From Gracilariopsis chorda (Eukaryota; Rhodophyta; Florideophyceae; Gracilariales; Gracilariaceae), in NCBI GenBank assembly GCA_003194525.1, contig NBIV01000005.1, positions 372,001 to 436,000 on the forward strand: a stretch of 64,000 bases of DNA, in the 5' to 3' direction. Position 1 is the stretch's first letter, and the number at the start of each line of letters is the position of its first letter. The notes beneath the pieces are model-generated. The model searched no databases. It was not told the origin of the DNA and was given only the letters and a program-made list of their open reading frames with translations. Shown here piece after piece: positions 10,239-20,178 of the stretch. The position numbers and the translations under genes are program-made.

Positions 10239-10281
10239 TGATTCGTACCCTCTAACCTTACCTGCAAGAGGGTACGAATCA
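10239..10281. repeat. 15-bp perfect inverted repeat with 13-nt loop
   Basis: Arms 10239-10253 (TGATTCGTACCCTCT) and 10267-10281 are exact reverse complements, separated by 13 nt. It lies about 210 bases upstream of the first DMT transporter start. It could be a palindromic binding site or a remnant of a small inverted-repeat element. Two other hairpins in the window also have 13-nt loops. Confidence 0.85.
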
Positions 10282-10491
10282 CGTGCGTGATCGATAATCC
10301 ACCATACGGCTATCCGTGCAGCAGGACAGAGGAGTGCATATGTATTTTAATACATGTCAAAACAAGCACGTGCAGTGACAAAAGGTCACAACAGCCCGCT
10401 CGAAACTGTTGCGAGCTTCTTGTTTGTCCAAGTCCGCAGCAGTGCATGTCTAGCTGAAGTGTACTACTGACCAGTTCACAACTCTCGCGCT

Positions 10492-11742
10492 ATGGCAGGG
10501 TCATTGTCGCGACAAAATAATTCCCATGCCACTGGTCCTCTCCTTCCTCAAGCAGCTACACATGAAGCGGAGGGATGCAAGTTTACCTCAGAGACTGATT
10601 CTCTACTTGAACCCTCAGCATCTGGTTTGGAAGCTCAATCAGTGAAGGGATACAAGGTTGCAGCGGAGGCCGATTCTCTCATTCCGCAATCAATCGCCTC
10701 TTCGGAAGCGCAACCCGAAAACGGATACGAGTTGGCCTCAAACACTGACCTTCCCCATACTGAAACATCGTTATCTTTGGAAACTCACTCAGTAAAGCGA
10801 TGCAAAACTGCTTCTGATACTGAACCTCTCCTTCCACAAACCGTCATCTCTAGGGAGTCTCATGCCGCGAAGGGATACCACGGTTTGCTATGGATTGCAG
10901 CCTCGACTTTCGGCTTCGCATTTATCACGATAGTTGTTCGCTTAACTGCAACACGCCTCAACTACCCGCCATCCGCTGCAGTATTACTGCGCTCCATATC
11001 TCACCTTGTTTTTTCTAGTATATACTTGATCTCTTTTCGAATCTCACCCGCCGGATTACAACCTTCTGATCGCGCCATTTTATTTCTTCGTGGGCTACTC
11101 GGCACGGCGGCGATGGTGTGTGCCTTTAACTCGTTGAAATTTCTACCTGCTGGCGAGGCTACATCAATCTTCGCGTTTAGTCCCATAATAACTATATTTC
11201 TATCTAAAGTAGTACTAAATGAGACGACTAGTGTGTGGGACGTGACATGCGCCGTTGTAGGTTTCGTTGGGATAATACTTATAGGTAATCCAGACGCAAG
11301 TGGACCATTATGGATCTTGGGCGCCGTGCTCGTGTTCTGCGGAGCATGCTTTTCCGCATGTGCTTATGTCTGTGTACGTCGAATGGGCTTCAATGTACAC
11401 TTCATGCTTTCTGTCTTTTCTCTTGGCGTTTGCGGTGTTCCCGTTACTGCTTTGCTCGGCGGAAGAGTTGCGCTCCAGCAAATACTAACAAACAAAGTGG
11501 GAACCGGAATAGTGTTTCTAGGCTCCTTCGGTTCCTTTTTTGGACAGATCTGTTTGACTAAGGGGCTTCAAATGAGTAACGCCGGGCAGGGAATCATTAT
11601 GAAGAACTTGGAAGTTCCTGTCGCGTACTTGCTGAGTATTATAGTTCTTGGCGAGAGACCAACGCCCACACGAATACAAGGTTCTATACTGGTAGTTAGT
11701 GCGGTGGTCATTGTTGGGATCAGGCAACTACTGCACCGCTAA
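10492..11742 (+). CDS. EamA/DMT-family transporter with repeated N-terminal extension
   Basis: A 416-residue member of the drug/metabolite transporter superfamily, with about ten hydrophobic segments from residue 130 onward in two EamA halves (for example LRGLLGTAAMVCAFNSLKFL, then IFAFSPIITIFLSKVVLNE, and the second-half block VPVAYLLSIIVLGERPT). The substrate is unknown; related proteins move sugars, amino acids or nucleotide-linked compounds. Residues 28-127 are four tandem 25-residue repeats; copies 1, 2 and 4 carry an acidic dileucine motif (ETDSLL, EADSLI, DTEPLL) and copy 3 is degenerate. Such motifs direct membrane proteins to vacuole or lysosome-like compartments in animals and plants, so an endomembrane location is inferred. 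The paralogue at 15480 has only one unrepeated version. Confidence 0.85.
   Translation: MAGSLSRQNNSHATGPLLPQAATHEAEGCKFTSETDSLLEPSASGLEAQSVKGYKVAAEADSLIPQSIASSEAQPENGYELASNTDLPHTETSLSLETHSVKRCKTASDTEPLLPQTVISRESHAAKGYHGLLWIAASTFGFAFITIVVRLTATRLNYPPSAAVLLRSISHLVFSSIYLISFRISPAGLQPSDRAILFLRGLLGTAAMVCAFNSLKFLPAGEATSIFAFSPIITIFLSKVVLNETTSVWDVTCAVVGFVGIILIGNPDASGPLWILGAVLVFCGACFSACAYVCVRRMGFNVHFMLSVFSLGVCGVPVTALLGGRVALQQILTNKVGTGIVFLGSFGSFFGQICLTKGLQMSNAGQGIIMKNLEVPVAYLLSIIVLGERPTPTRIQGSILVVSAVVIVGIRQLLHR
10573..10872 (+). repeat. Four tandem 75-bp coding repeats (25 residues each)
   Basis: Residues 28-52, 53-77, 78-102 and 103-127 of the transporter align without gaps; each starts with a Gly/Arg, then Tyr/Cys, and ends in a short Gln/His-Ser-Val/Ala-Lys-like tail. 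DNA identity between copies is moderate, so the expansion is not recent. A partial fifth copy (GPLLPQ) precedes them. Confidence 0.8.
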
Positions 11743-12468
11743 GATCCACTGCGATAGTAGGGAACGTGCGTATTGTTCCAACGCGAATCACATAAACTAC
11801 GGGCGAAAGCTGATCTACCTTCCCATGATGTTTCTCGCCTTTCTTCTTCTGTCGGGGGAAGTGAAATGGGGCAGTAACTAGGACTCTCACAGAAGCAGCC
11901 CTTTGGCCATAGAACAAAACTACATTGTAGAGATCTGTTGTTAAGTTACGGAGCTGTCTTTCAGAAGTCGATGAAGAAGAATAAAGACTATGCTAAGCTG
12001 GTTCTAGGAGCCCAGATCAGGAATGTCCTACAGCTGTAAGAGGTTTGATGTGTGATAGGTAGAACACTAGCTGGGTCATGCGATGTTCAAAACGACGAGC
12101 ATCTAGGAGATCCTTTCTACTTGGATTTACAAAAAGTGGGAGTTTCCAATATCGTTCAAGAAATTGATGACGAGGAGTGAAAGGTAACATGGCCAGGAAT
12201 ATTCACCTTTTTGTCCTAAGCCGGCACTATCTGCCAAAACAAAAGAAGAAAAAGAAGAACACGTACTTGAGATAGACCAGCGCCGAACAGGCTGCGTACA
12301 GGATGAAGTCGCAGATACAAAGGCATCCAGACATCCAACACAGCAAGAGTGTGAAACCATCTTTCTCTCTTCGCCCTAGAGAACGCGAAATGGGCGCGTA
12401 CTTCACTTTTTTAGGAACGCAACTGTTCGATAGATGCCAAAAATACTCAAGATGAACAGTCGGTCGGC

Positions 12469-13149
12469 TTGATACAAGTAAATCGCTGGACGAAGGATCA
12501 AGCCAAAGTACCGGTCTACGTTGAGGACGCCAAAACACGAATAATGGCTGCCTCGAGAGCCAAACCTTTCATCAATGATGTCCCAAAACAGCTACAGGGC
12601 ATCATATCGTCGCGAAGGGCAGAAGTCACGCTGTCTCAGATCTATGTAGGACACATGCAGTTCCGCCCGTCGAGGTGTGCCGACCTTTCGAAAAGGCTAT
12701 AAAACACTAAAGATATGCCGGATGAGGAAGCCAAATGGAGATGCGATTGGGTCTATTAGGGGAATTTAGCATTCTACTTGTAGAAAGCGCATACCGTTGC
12801 CTTGGAATTAGGGGCACGTGCCCGTAGCCACACACACACACATGCAGGACACACTGCGAAGCTTCACCCTGTGGCAACCTACATGGAAGGGAAACCGTCA
12901 CAATGCGACTGCAACACACACGCTACCAACAACGCTGAGCACTTTGTTCTTCGCTGTGCCAAGAGAACGGAATCTAGGAGACGCAAGCTTCCTGCCCCAG
13001 CAGAGAGAAGAGGTAAGACTTTAGCGGAGATAGTTTGCCAGTGGCCACAAAAGCTGTCAGCCTCTCTTGGGAGAGAGAGGTTTTTCTCATAAGAAACTTA
13101 TCAATATGCCGTAATCAGGCATATTGAACCAACAATAAAGAAGAAGAAA
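12469..13149 (+). mobile_element. Decayed non-LTR retrotransposon (LINE) 3' end
   Basis: Two frames read in order like the C terminus of a LINE ORF2 protein. The first (to 12702) contains SSRRAEVTLSQIYVGHMQF, which resembles the xLxQLRxGH block found after the RNase H region. The second (to 13092) contains a Cys-x-Cys followed by NNAEHFVLRC and then an Arg-rich stretch, matching the CxC...HxxxC finger of the terminal part (ETAEHFLLxCP). A stop and a frameshift separate them, so the copy is dead. It is followed by a hairpin (13101-13127) and an A-rich AATAAAGAAGAAGAAA tail ending near 13149. The 5' end is not identified. Confidence 0.65.
13101..13127 (+). repeat. LINE 3' UTR hairpin
   Basis: Perfect 10-bp arms (TCAATATGCC / GGCATATTGA) around a 7-nt loop, nine bases after the LINE-like stop and just before its A-rich tail. 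Many LINEs use a 3' terminal hairpin to recruit their reverse transcriptase, so this position supports the element call. Confidence 0.65.
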
Positions 13150-14814
13150 TCGCAGGAACACCCTCACCGAAGGACAGTTTGGGCCAGCAATCGTGACGCA
13201 CAGGTTTTGACTGCAAGGTGTCAACCTTCGAGCAGAACACTCATTCCATCGAAGGCTTCCGGCCTGTGTTCAACCGTGCTCCATTGATAGTAGCTTTCTC
13301 ATTCTCCAGCAGGGGCAGCGATTCACCAACGAGCTTGCAGAAAAGGGAGCGCGGGACAGCATGCAGAAACATAAGCAAACAACCACCAAAATGACCAAGC
13401 CACCTGTTCATTGCCTCCCATCGAAACAACAAGTTTGAAGACGACAGCGACCCGGGATGTCGTTCAACTCACCCAGGCGCTCGGCGGACTGGTCGCCTTC
13501 CTCGACCTAAGATGTTTCTAAATTCGACCAGGCAGTTAGCAGACCGACAGCCCCAAGCGACCTGGGTGGCACTGTCCAGAAAAGGGCCCCGCTAAAGCTG
13601 TGCGAAACAGTAGACACGGCGCACGCGCTTCCCCAACGATCTTACCAGCTTTGGCCTGAATTTTCCCGGAAGAGTCAGGAGTTTCCCACGGAAACTGAGG
13701 CGGTAGTCTTACATCACGCAGCCTCTCAGCATTGCGTGGATGTTGGAAGAACAAAAGACCGCCCGCACAGGGACCTGAATGGCTTTGCAGGGTTTCTTCT
13801 ACGGAGCTTGCGTGAAGATCGCAGGACATCGTGTGCTTCAGGCCGCTTTTACTGCCCGAAATCGCCAAGGGTAAAGAGGAAAGGGTGGGTAGAACGTTGC
13901 TGTTTCTAGACAACGAAAATGAGGCACATTGGAATCCGCCGTAGTCTCGCCATCAGTCAGACATCTTCACACGCTCCTGTTCCTGTGGCGCTAGCCGCTA
14001 GGCGTTTGTAGATACACAAATGTCAGCATATTATATGCATGATGTTGCCTTCGTCCGGAGGGTGGCATGAAACGGATGTGTGTATTTGTGTGTGTGTGTG
14101 TTCATACGGGCAGAGCTCGTATTTCCGAAAAGGATGTGGATCGATATGAATTCATCCCTGATACTCTTTCACTGCTTTGTGCGAGGTTTAAGAGACGTGA
14201 TCACCTTGCAAGCGTGGGCAGCAGGGACAATTTCAAGACTGCGGCGCAAAATGTGAAGGTTGATGTTACACAACTCCAGCTTCAAATGCTCGAATCGCCC
14301 CCAGAACCGCGCAAGGTCAAGCGACAAGTTGCACCCCCAGCAGACTTGCACACATGCACCCTTGGTATAAAGGAGAATCCTGGAAACATACAGCACAGCG
14401 ACATACCCATCGAAAAACACCAGTGCTGTGCGGGAGCTCAACTTCTCACTCAAAGAGACTAGTGTACATGTCCTGAGACGAGTTTTCGATGTCGAAAGTC
14501 ACTGAAAGTCTCAATTCGGTCCGAACACCAGAGATACAGCCGACCGAGGAGGCAAAGATTCAAGTGCTTGTCATTGCAAACATATGGTCTATCCTTGCCG
14601 ACAACTCGTGGTTGTTCCCGCCAGACGTCACAGCAGAGACCGCGCACATACGTCGTCTAAACTGATCGGTTTCGTCGGCACATCACATGAGATGTCTAAA
14701 TGTCACCCCTGCTTTTAACCACGTAAACCTCATGAGACAAGACCTGAAACACTTGTCACTACCTCAGCAAGTAGCACATCATCGTCTGCAAGCTTTCGAT
14801 TGAGGTGCGGCGGC

Positions 14815-14839
14815 AAAGGGTTAGCGGTCATAACCCTTT
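14815..14839. repeat. Inverted AAAGGGTTA / TAACCCTTT pair
   Basis: Nine-base arms around a 7-nt spacer, within the 660 bases before the second transporter. The same half-site recurs in other intergenic regions of the window (see findings). Confidence 0.7.
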
Positions 14840-14888
14840 TTAACCCCTCAACTCTACACGTATCCTACCGACGGTACATACTATGTTA

Positions 14889-14925
14889 ATTGTGTTCCAC
14901 TATGTACTACATGGTGGAACACAAT
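14889..14925. repeat. 12-bp perfect inverted repeat with 13-nt loop
   Basis: Arms 14889-14900 (ATTGTGTTCCAC) and 14914-14925 are exact reverse complements with a 13-nt loop that is itself TATGTACTACAT-like. It lies about 555 bases before the second transporter start. Confidence 0.8.
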
Positions 14926-15479
14926 TTACACAAATTGCGCCACCCACCCGCTCACACTTCGCCTACATACCCCAGCCAGAATGCTTAAATTCACTGGCCA
15001 GGAAGCAAATCCCAGATATATACAAACACAACATAAGCAACACAAAGCCACCAGCTTCATGATGTCATGTTCACGCTTCGGCGAACGAGCCATCTTGTTC
15101 ACACGCTAGACGTCCCATACATCAGATTCCACGCTTGCAAATCCTGTTCCAAGTTTACTGGTTAAGTTGTGAGTAATTGAGGAAAGGGATAGTCTTCAAG
15201 CCCTCTAGAACGCAACCTTGCTTGAACAGTAACGCTCGACAACTTGTCCACAGCGAGAAACCTCACTTGCGGTAAGCACCATAAACGCCGAGAAATATCC
15301 AGCCCGTCTAAGACTGCAATCGTGCGGTCACAAGACCATCGCATCACCGCCCGTTTCTTTTCGCCCGTCGTACTGTGATCGTAAACGCCCTTCCTGCGAT
15401 TCCCACTTCCGACTCTTCCCGATCCTAAGCAACATTTGCAAATTTCACAACTTGCGATAATCTTCCACACACATTCAAA

Positions 15480-16457
15480 ATGACGGTACCACTGAACGCG
15501 GATCTGGACAAGAACTCTGTCACCACACCGCTGCTGCCGAAAACTGCTTCCCATGTAGCGAACGGCTCATCTCAAGCACGCACCGAACTTCATGGCCTGT
15601 CCCTCATGGCCTTCTCCACCGTCGGCTATTCGGTTATGGCAGTCCTTGTGCGGATGGCAGAGAAGATGCACGGATTCCCTCCGTTCTCCTCGGTCTTACT
15701 TCGCGGAATTATACATGTTTCACTGTCTGGGTACTTGGCGTTTGCAGTATTTAAAGTTTCACCCCTCAATCTGCCGTGGCACCAACGACGCCTCTTGCTG
15801 CTGAGGGGCGTTATTGGTGCGGTTGGTATGCTTTGTCTCTTTTCTGCTCTCAACTACATCCCAGCGGGTGAAGTAATATCCATATTCGCTTTCAGCCCTA
15901 TTCTAACCATGGTTCTATCCCGGGTGGTTCTCACGGAACATATTCACACGGTTGATGGGCTCTGTGCCATTCTTGGATTGATAGGTGTCTTCCTAATTGC
16001 GCAGAAAGGCGAAGCAGAGACGTCACACTGGCTTGGCTGTTTCTTAGCGTTCTGTGGTGCATGTGCTGCTTCAACGGGCTATGTCTGTGTTCGCAGTATG
16101 GGTACCAACGTACATTTCATGCTTTCCGTGTTCTCACTGAGTACATTCTGCGTAATTGGCGCAGCTGGGTTAGGCCAGAAAGAGGCTATGCAACCCCTAC
16201 TGACAAACAGGTCTGGTGCGTTCGTCATTGTGCTTGCTTCGGTATGTGCGTTTTTGGGTCAGAGTTGCCTAAACAAGGGCCTTCAACTATGCCATGCTGG
16301 TCCAGGTACCATTATGAGAAACCTTGATGTCCCAATTGTATACCTGCTGGGCATAGCTTTGTTGGGTGAGAAACCAACAGTTGTCAGGTTATCAGGGTCG
16401 GTACTTGTCGTGCTTGCATCGGTTCTGGTAGGTATCCGAAAGTTACTCCACGGGTAA
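15480..16457 (+). CDS. EamA/DMT-family transporter, paralogue of the 10.5-kb gene
   Basis: A 325-residue ten-segment membrane protein, collinear with the transporter at 10492 from its first membrane helix to the last residues (both end xGIRxLLHx). Matching blocks include LRGVIGAVGMLCLFSALNYI, IFAFSPILTMVLSRVVLTE, YVCVRSMGTNVHFMLSVFSL, and VPIVYLLGIALLGEKPT. Here the cytosolic N terminus is only about 40 residues, with one TPLLPK motif that lacks the acidic residue of a sorting signal. Substrate unknown. The 3' end overlaps the convergent F-box/LRR gene by 15 bases. Confidence 0.87.
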   Translation: MTVPLNADLDKNSVTTPLLPKTASHVANGSSQARTELHGLSLMAFSTVGYSVMAVLVRMAEKMHGFPPFSSVLLRGIIHVSLSGYLAFAVFKVSPLNLPWHQRRLLLLRGVIGAVGMLCLFSALNYIPAGEVISIFAFSPILTMVLSRVVLTEHIHTVDGLCAILGLIGVFLIAQKGEAETSHWLGCFLAFCGACAASTGYVCVRSMGTNVHFMLSVFSLSTFCVIGAAGLGQKEAMQPLLTNRSGAFVIVLASVCAFLGQSCLNKGLQLCHAGPGTIMRNLDVPIVYLLGIALLGEKPTVVRLSGSVLVVLASVLVGIRKLLHG

Positions 16458-18215
16458 GTTGGCCCCAAAGAAGATGCTCTTGTGGGACGTGGAAGAGACC
16501 CAGTTCCACTGCGGACGCATGCCATCCACAGTACATGTTGAAGGCAGAATTAGTTCGACGTGCGTGAGAGGCATGCGTTTCCCATTACAAACAAGGCGTT
16601 CAAGACGACAGCAGTCACGCACTATTAAGCATGACAAGGAGCGACAACCAGAGCAATCTACGTGTTGAAGGTTTGCATAGTGCTCGAGCACAAGATCTTG
16701 GATAGAAGTTCCGTTTAGATCCAATTTGCTGAGCATCTGGTAACTCGAATGCTCTGCTGTGTACAAGAGTCGAAAATCGCTACGACTTAATCCGCGCGTG
16801 CCGAACAAGTTGAGTGTTGTCAGCTTCTGGAACCTCGGCGTTCGAGAAGCTACGACGAAGCGATTGTGTATTATAGAGCCGGATAGGTTCAGACGTTTCA
16901 GTGTCACTGCATCGAACGCGACATTAAAGATTGCGGGACATTGCGACAGATTAAGGTCTTCTACAAAAACTTTTTGCAACTCAATGACACCAAGGTCTCT
17001 GTTAGAAGACAAGTTGAGCTCTTCCAGGTGGATGTCGGAGCCATTTTCGTCCGGTCCCTGTATCTTAATCAAAGCGTTGCAATGTGTTACTTTGATTCTG
17101 GGCGCTAGACGAGCTCGTATGATTGCCGACACGCCGGAACCCCGCACTTTTCCGGCGCTTGACAAAACGAAGTTGGATAGAGCGCAGGTTTCTTTAGGGC
17201 ACTTGCCAACAGATGAAGCTATGTGCTGCAACAGACGGTCATCAATGGTATCGGAGCGTGAAAGATGTAAGTGGTCTAGATTCTGCAGTGAGGTAAGCGC
17301 TACAATGATGTACTCAGCATGCACTGGCACCCCTTCCAGATGCAACCGGCATAGTGTCCTAATATGCATGTCAACGCATGTGCGCAGGATTTGAGGATGA
17401 GTATCCAAGTACGGCCAGTTCTTGAGACGCAAATCGTGCAAGTTGGTAAACTTGTGAAGCGTGCGTTGTACGTCCTCAGAAGTGGGAGGCGTCGCACGCG
17501 TTTTGCCAGACCTGTAGAGCGAGGATAGGTCGAGCGTGGTTGTGGAATGTAGCATTTCACGCGCCACCTGACGCCAGTGCGCATTTACGTCCAACGCAGT
17601 GAGCACGGCTTTCGAACCAGCGAGCCTAAGAACGTACTGCAGACAGTGGTCATTGAGTTGTGGTGTGGTGGGGTGTGTCGAAAACGGTGCTGAGGAAGAA
17701 GGTGTCGATGTGGGCGAAGACGCTGAACGAACTTGAATGGGACGAGACAGTGTTGGGTGTGACGGTTGGAACGCATCGCGGACGAGACGGACCTTGGACT
17801 GAGGGTGGGACCGTTCTGCTTTTGGCAGACGGTTGACGGTGCTGCGGCGATTGTTGCCCATAGCCAGAGCGCTAAAACTCGCAAATGCTGCGTTCGCTTT
17901 GTTGGAGGTGCCTTTGGTACCTAACGACCTCTCACTACCACCGCACAAGTCAGTTAACTCCAAGTGCTCATCTCCGTGGCGCATCACTCCGAAGAGGAGT
18001 GATGCACTACGTCTGATCGAATGGCCCGTTGTCTTGCAGTATGCATTTGCATCAGTGAATTGGATCAGCTCTAGCGTTTCAGAGAGCTTGTGTAAGCCTG
18101 ACGCTTTCTGTAAAGCTGGACGCCGACCGCAGGGCGCATGTAGTTTTTTGCCGTCGTCGGCGCGCGTTTCGTCAGAGCAGCCCATATTCCGCAGACGACT
18201 CCGCCCCGAAGCCAT
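16443..18215 (-). CDS. F-box/leucine-rich-repeat protein
   Basis: From the ATG at 18215 the protein has 590 residues. After a Ser/Pro-rich N-terminal part comes an F-box-like helix block ([21 protein letters not shown] followed by HWRQVARE), then a long run of LRR units such as [71 protein letters not shown] and [11 protein letters not shown]. This is the layout of SCF ubiquitin-ligase substrate receptors; the target is unknown. The frame is open to 18521, but that part overlaps the P1 gene on the other strand, so a start at 18215 or later (18185) is likely. Only 51 bases separate the two start codons. Confidence 0.72.
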   Translation of the reverse strand: MASGRSRLRNMGCSDETRADDGKKLHAPCGRRPALQKASGLHKLSETLELIQFTDANAYCKTTGHSIRRSASLLFGVMRHGDEHLELTDLCGGSERSLGTKGTSNKANAAFASFSALAMGNNRRSTVNRLPKAERSHPQSKVRLVRDAFQPSHPTLSRPIQVRSASSPTSTPSSSAPFSTHPTTPQLNDHCLQYVLRLAGSKAVLTALDVNAHWRQVAREMLHSTTTLDLSSLYRSGKTRATPPTSEDVQRTLHKFTNLHDLRLKNWPYLDTHPQILRTCVDMHIRTLCRLHLEGVPVHAEYIIVALTSLQNLDHLHLSRSDTIDDRLLQHIASSVGKCPKETCALSNFVLSSAGKVRGSGVSAIIRARLAPRIKVTHCNALIKIQGPDENGSDIHLEELNLSSNRDLGVIELQKVFVEDLNLSQCPAIFNVAFDAVTLKRLNLSGSIIHNRFVVASRTPRFQKLTTLNLFGTRGLSRSDFRLLYTAEHSSYQMLSKLDLNGTSIQDLVLEHYANLQHVDCSGCRSLSCLIVRDCCRLERLVCNGKRMPLTHVELILPSTCTVDGMRPQWNWVSSTSHKSIFFGANLPVE

Positions 18216-18266
18216 TGTCCGCTCCTCCGCCGCCTCCGTCGTTCCGTACCAACCGAAAGCAGAAAG
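18216..18266. promoter_or_regulatory. Very short divergent promoter (F-box/LRR and RPP1)
   Basis: If the minus-strand gene starts at 18215, its start codon is 51 bases from that of ribosomal P1. The interval is pyrimidine-rich on the plus strand, as is common for ribosomal protein 5' ends. A bidirectional promoter, or a later start of the F-box gene, would explain it. Confidence 0.35.
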
Positions 18267-18651
18267 ATGGCCGAGACAAGCGAAATGGCCTGCGTTTACG
18301 CAGCACTCATTCTCCATGATGACGGTATCCCTATCACGGTATGTTGATCCGCCAATCGTTGCCCCCATGCGCGACCCGTTACGCACCGTTCTAACATCCC
18401 CCCAGGAAGACAAGATCAAGACCCTTACCGACGCCGCCGGCATCAAGGTCGAGCCATACTGGCCTCCGATGTTTGCTCGTCTCCTCGAAACCGTGAACAT
18501 GGACGATCTCATCAGCAACATCGGCGCCGCACCAGCAGCTGCACCCGCCGGTGCCCCTGCTGGAGAGGCTGCCGAGGAAACGAAGGAAGAAGAAAAGGAG
18601 GAATCAGAGGAGGAAGAAGAGGAGGAAATGGAATTCGACCTTTTCGACTAA
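18267..18651 (+). CDS. RPLP1: 60S acidic ribosomal protein P1, two exons
   Basis: Exons 18267-18338 and 18406-18651 (intron of 67 nt, GT...AG, phase 0) give 105 residues. The N terminus ([20 protein letters not shown]) and the sequence after the splice ([20 protein letters not shown], then [16 protein letters not shown]) match P1 closely, followed by the Ala/Pro hinge, an acidic Glu/Lys stretch and the ending EFDLFD. The canonical P-protein end is MGFGLFD, so the Gly-Phe-Gly is changed to Glu-Phe-Asp, while the terminal LFD that contacts elongation factors is kept. It works as part of the ribosomal stalk with P0 and P2. Confidence 0.95.
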
Positions 18652-19362
18652 ACTGCTTTACAAATCTTCTCGACTCTATCCGCTCCAAGGCTCGATGTTC
18701 CACTTGCGTACACTTGCGCGCACGCGCTTTACGCGGTTTCACTTCGAAGCACGCCATTTTGTGCGCTTGTAATTCTTGTGATGTATGCGCTTCGATGCAT
18801 GCGAAGTGGATGCTATGCACGACGCATCCTGCCAGTGACGTTTCAGTACGGTTTCGCAGCTTTGTTTTATGTGCGAGTAAACGTCGATTAGAATCTTCCA
18901 GGTGTGTTGCCCCAGTTTGGATTCATTAATGTGTATCGTCTGAGGTCAGTTTGTGACTTCCGCTTATTATATAGCGTGTTCGCTCAGTTACGTCTATCAT
19001 TCTTCCAACTTTCCAACAACTTGTTTAGCCCGCAACTTGCAAGTAATTCCCAACCGTCGCGTTCTTCAAGTTCGATCTCTTGTAGGAGAAGCAAATTTCA
19101 TGATTCATGCGAGGGAATTGGTCGCTAAAATAGGCAAACAACGATGTCTTTGTTTCCTTTCGCTCCCTTCAACTGCTTCAGCACTCCTGAGCGAAGAGTG
19201 GATCCTACTTGAAAATTTAATGCAATTCAAGAATTTGCTATCGGAAGGGCATGTGGCTTTCCAGTCTTATCTCCTTTCACATCCTCACCATGTACAAGTC
19301 CAATCTCAAGTGCTTGTAGACAAAGTTCCAGACGTCTTGCAGAAAAAGCCACAGGGAACCTA
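18652..19362 (+). other. Intergenic region with an uncertain upstream ORF
   Basis: About 710 bases. A 136-codon frame (18953-19363) ends in TAATG, its stop overlapping the start codon of the next gene. It has no recognised domain, and could be a chance frame in a long 5' leader. Confidence 0.3.
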
Positions 19363-20178
19363 ATGGTAGCAAACACTTTCTCCGTCCTAACTTTTTCGAC
19401 GCCAGTGTTTGTCGGTGCGAATCGTTCAACCATATGTCGAACACTTAAGAGCAGGCCTGTCGCCCAGGCTCAACCTCCCAAAACCAAGCCAGTGTTCTAC
19501 AGGAATCCCTCAAAAGCTATCGAAAAGGGAGGTGGTTTCTACATTCCAGGATTGCGTGGTCCGCGTTTGCGCTTCTTTGTAGCTTCTGTCGCTGGCTCTT
19601 TGCTCACAATTAACCACCTTGCATCTACTGCCACCATTCCTAGTCTACTCAACTCTGAACGTATAGCTGCTGTTGGGATTCTTGCAGTTCTGGTAACTGC
19701 GTTCAATGACTCCCTTCGTTCTGAGGACGATGCTGGCCCAAAAATATCGCCTGACACGGAAACAATGTCTGTCACAGGATTGGTCGAAGAAGCTATTGTC
19801 TCAGAGGAACAGCTCTCTACGTCCGAGGCTTCAACATGGGCAATGGCAGTTTGCACAGATTTAACTGCAGTTACTCACATTGCGCAATTCCGAAACGGAT
19901 TCCTACAAAGCAAGACAATGAATGTGACTGCGGGAAGCGCTCCTGGAGAGGCCGTCAACAGAGTGTTAGAAGAGGCTCGTTCGCTCTACATTAGTGACAC
20001 TTCAACCCTGCCTTCGAATGTCACCTTCCCTTTCCTTCAAGACGGTGTTTGGAGTGTTTATCTCGTTCCGAAAGGCGTCGACGTTGTTGTGTTTGCTAAA
20101 CAAGGCAAAGAAGGTCTTTCAATAGACAGCCGTCGTTGGTTGGATGTGTTCGTGGACCAGTACTTCTGCCCCACGTAG
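19363..20178 (+). CDS. CCB4/CCB2-like cytochrome b6 haem-assembly protein, plastid (probable)
   Basis: A 271-residue protein. The first 45 residues (Ser/Thr/Arg-rich, with a VANTFSVLTFSTP start) look like a transit peptide. Two hydrophobic segments follow at about 70-90 and 97-113, then a soluble domain with PGEAVNRVLEEARSLYISDT, then VTFPFLQDGVWSVYLVPKG and SRRWLDVFVDQ. This order (two membrane helices plus a GAF-like domain) fits the cofactor assembly of complex C subunit B family (CCB2/CCB4), which helps attach haem ci to cytochrome b6 at the thylakoid stroma side. Identification rests on recalled family motifs and is the least certain of the plastid proteins here. Confidence 0.55.
   Translation: MVANTFSVLTFSTPVFVGANRSTICRTLKSRPVAQAQPPKTKPVFYRNPSKAIEKGGGFYIPGLRGPRLRFFVASVAGSLLTINHLASTATIPSLLNSERIAAVGILAVLVTAFNDSLRSEDDAGPKISPDTETMSVTGLVEEAIVSEEQLSTSEASTWAMAVCTDLTAVTHIAQFRNGFLQSKTMNVTAGSAPGEAVNRVLEEARSLYISDTSTLPSNVTFPFLQDGVWSVYLVPKGVDVVVFAKQGKEGLSIDSRRWLDVFVDQYFCPT

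Larger units (their letters stand above)
8854..10491. other. Long intergenic region with a hairpin and one weak ORF
   Basis: About 1.6 kb between the secreted dehydrogenase and the first transporter. It contains a 15-bp inverted repeat (10239-10281) and a weak minus-strand frame at 9878-10165, both listed separately. The remaining short frames overlap on both strands and look random. No transposon domain is recognised here. Confidence 0.35.
11743..15479. other. 3.7-kb gene-poor spacer between transporter paralogues
   Basis: Contains a decayed LINE 3' end (12469-13149) and two inverted repeats (14815-14839 and 14889-14925). Open frames at 13536-13913 (minus) and 14067-14462 (plus, after a TG-rich stretch) have no recognised domains. 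The region is the main repeat-derived stretch of the window and separates two genes that probably arose by tandem duplication. Confidence 0.5.

Noticed and set aside
14067..14462. 131-residue plus-strand ORF between the transporters
   Set aside because: Starts inside a TG-rich microsatellite and has no recognised domain.
10492..16457. Transporter-F-box stretch as a metabolic gene cluster or operon
   Set aside because: Strands alternate and products are unrelated; tandem duplication of the transporters is enough to explain the arrangement.
18216..18521. N-terminal extension of the F-box/LRR frame
   Set aside because: It overlaps the ribosomal P1 gene on the opposite strand; the conserved P1 exons take priority.
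18953..19363. 136-residue plus-strand ORF whose stop overlaps the CCB-like start
   Set aside because: No protein-like composition or known domain, and dicistronic genes are not expected in a nuclear genome; probably leader sequence.
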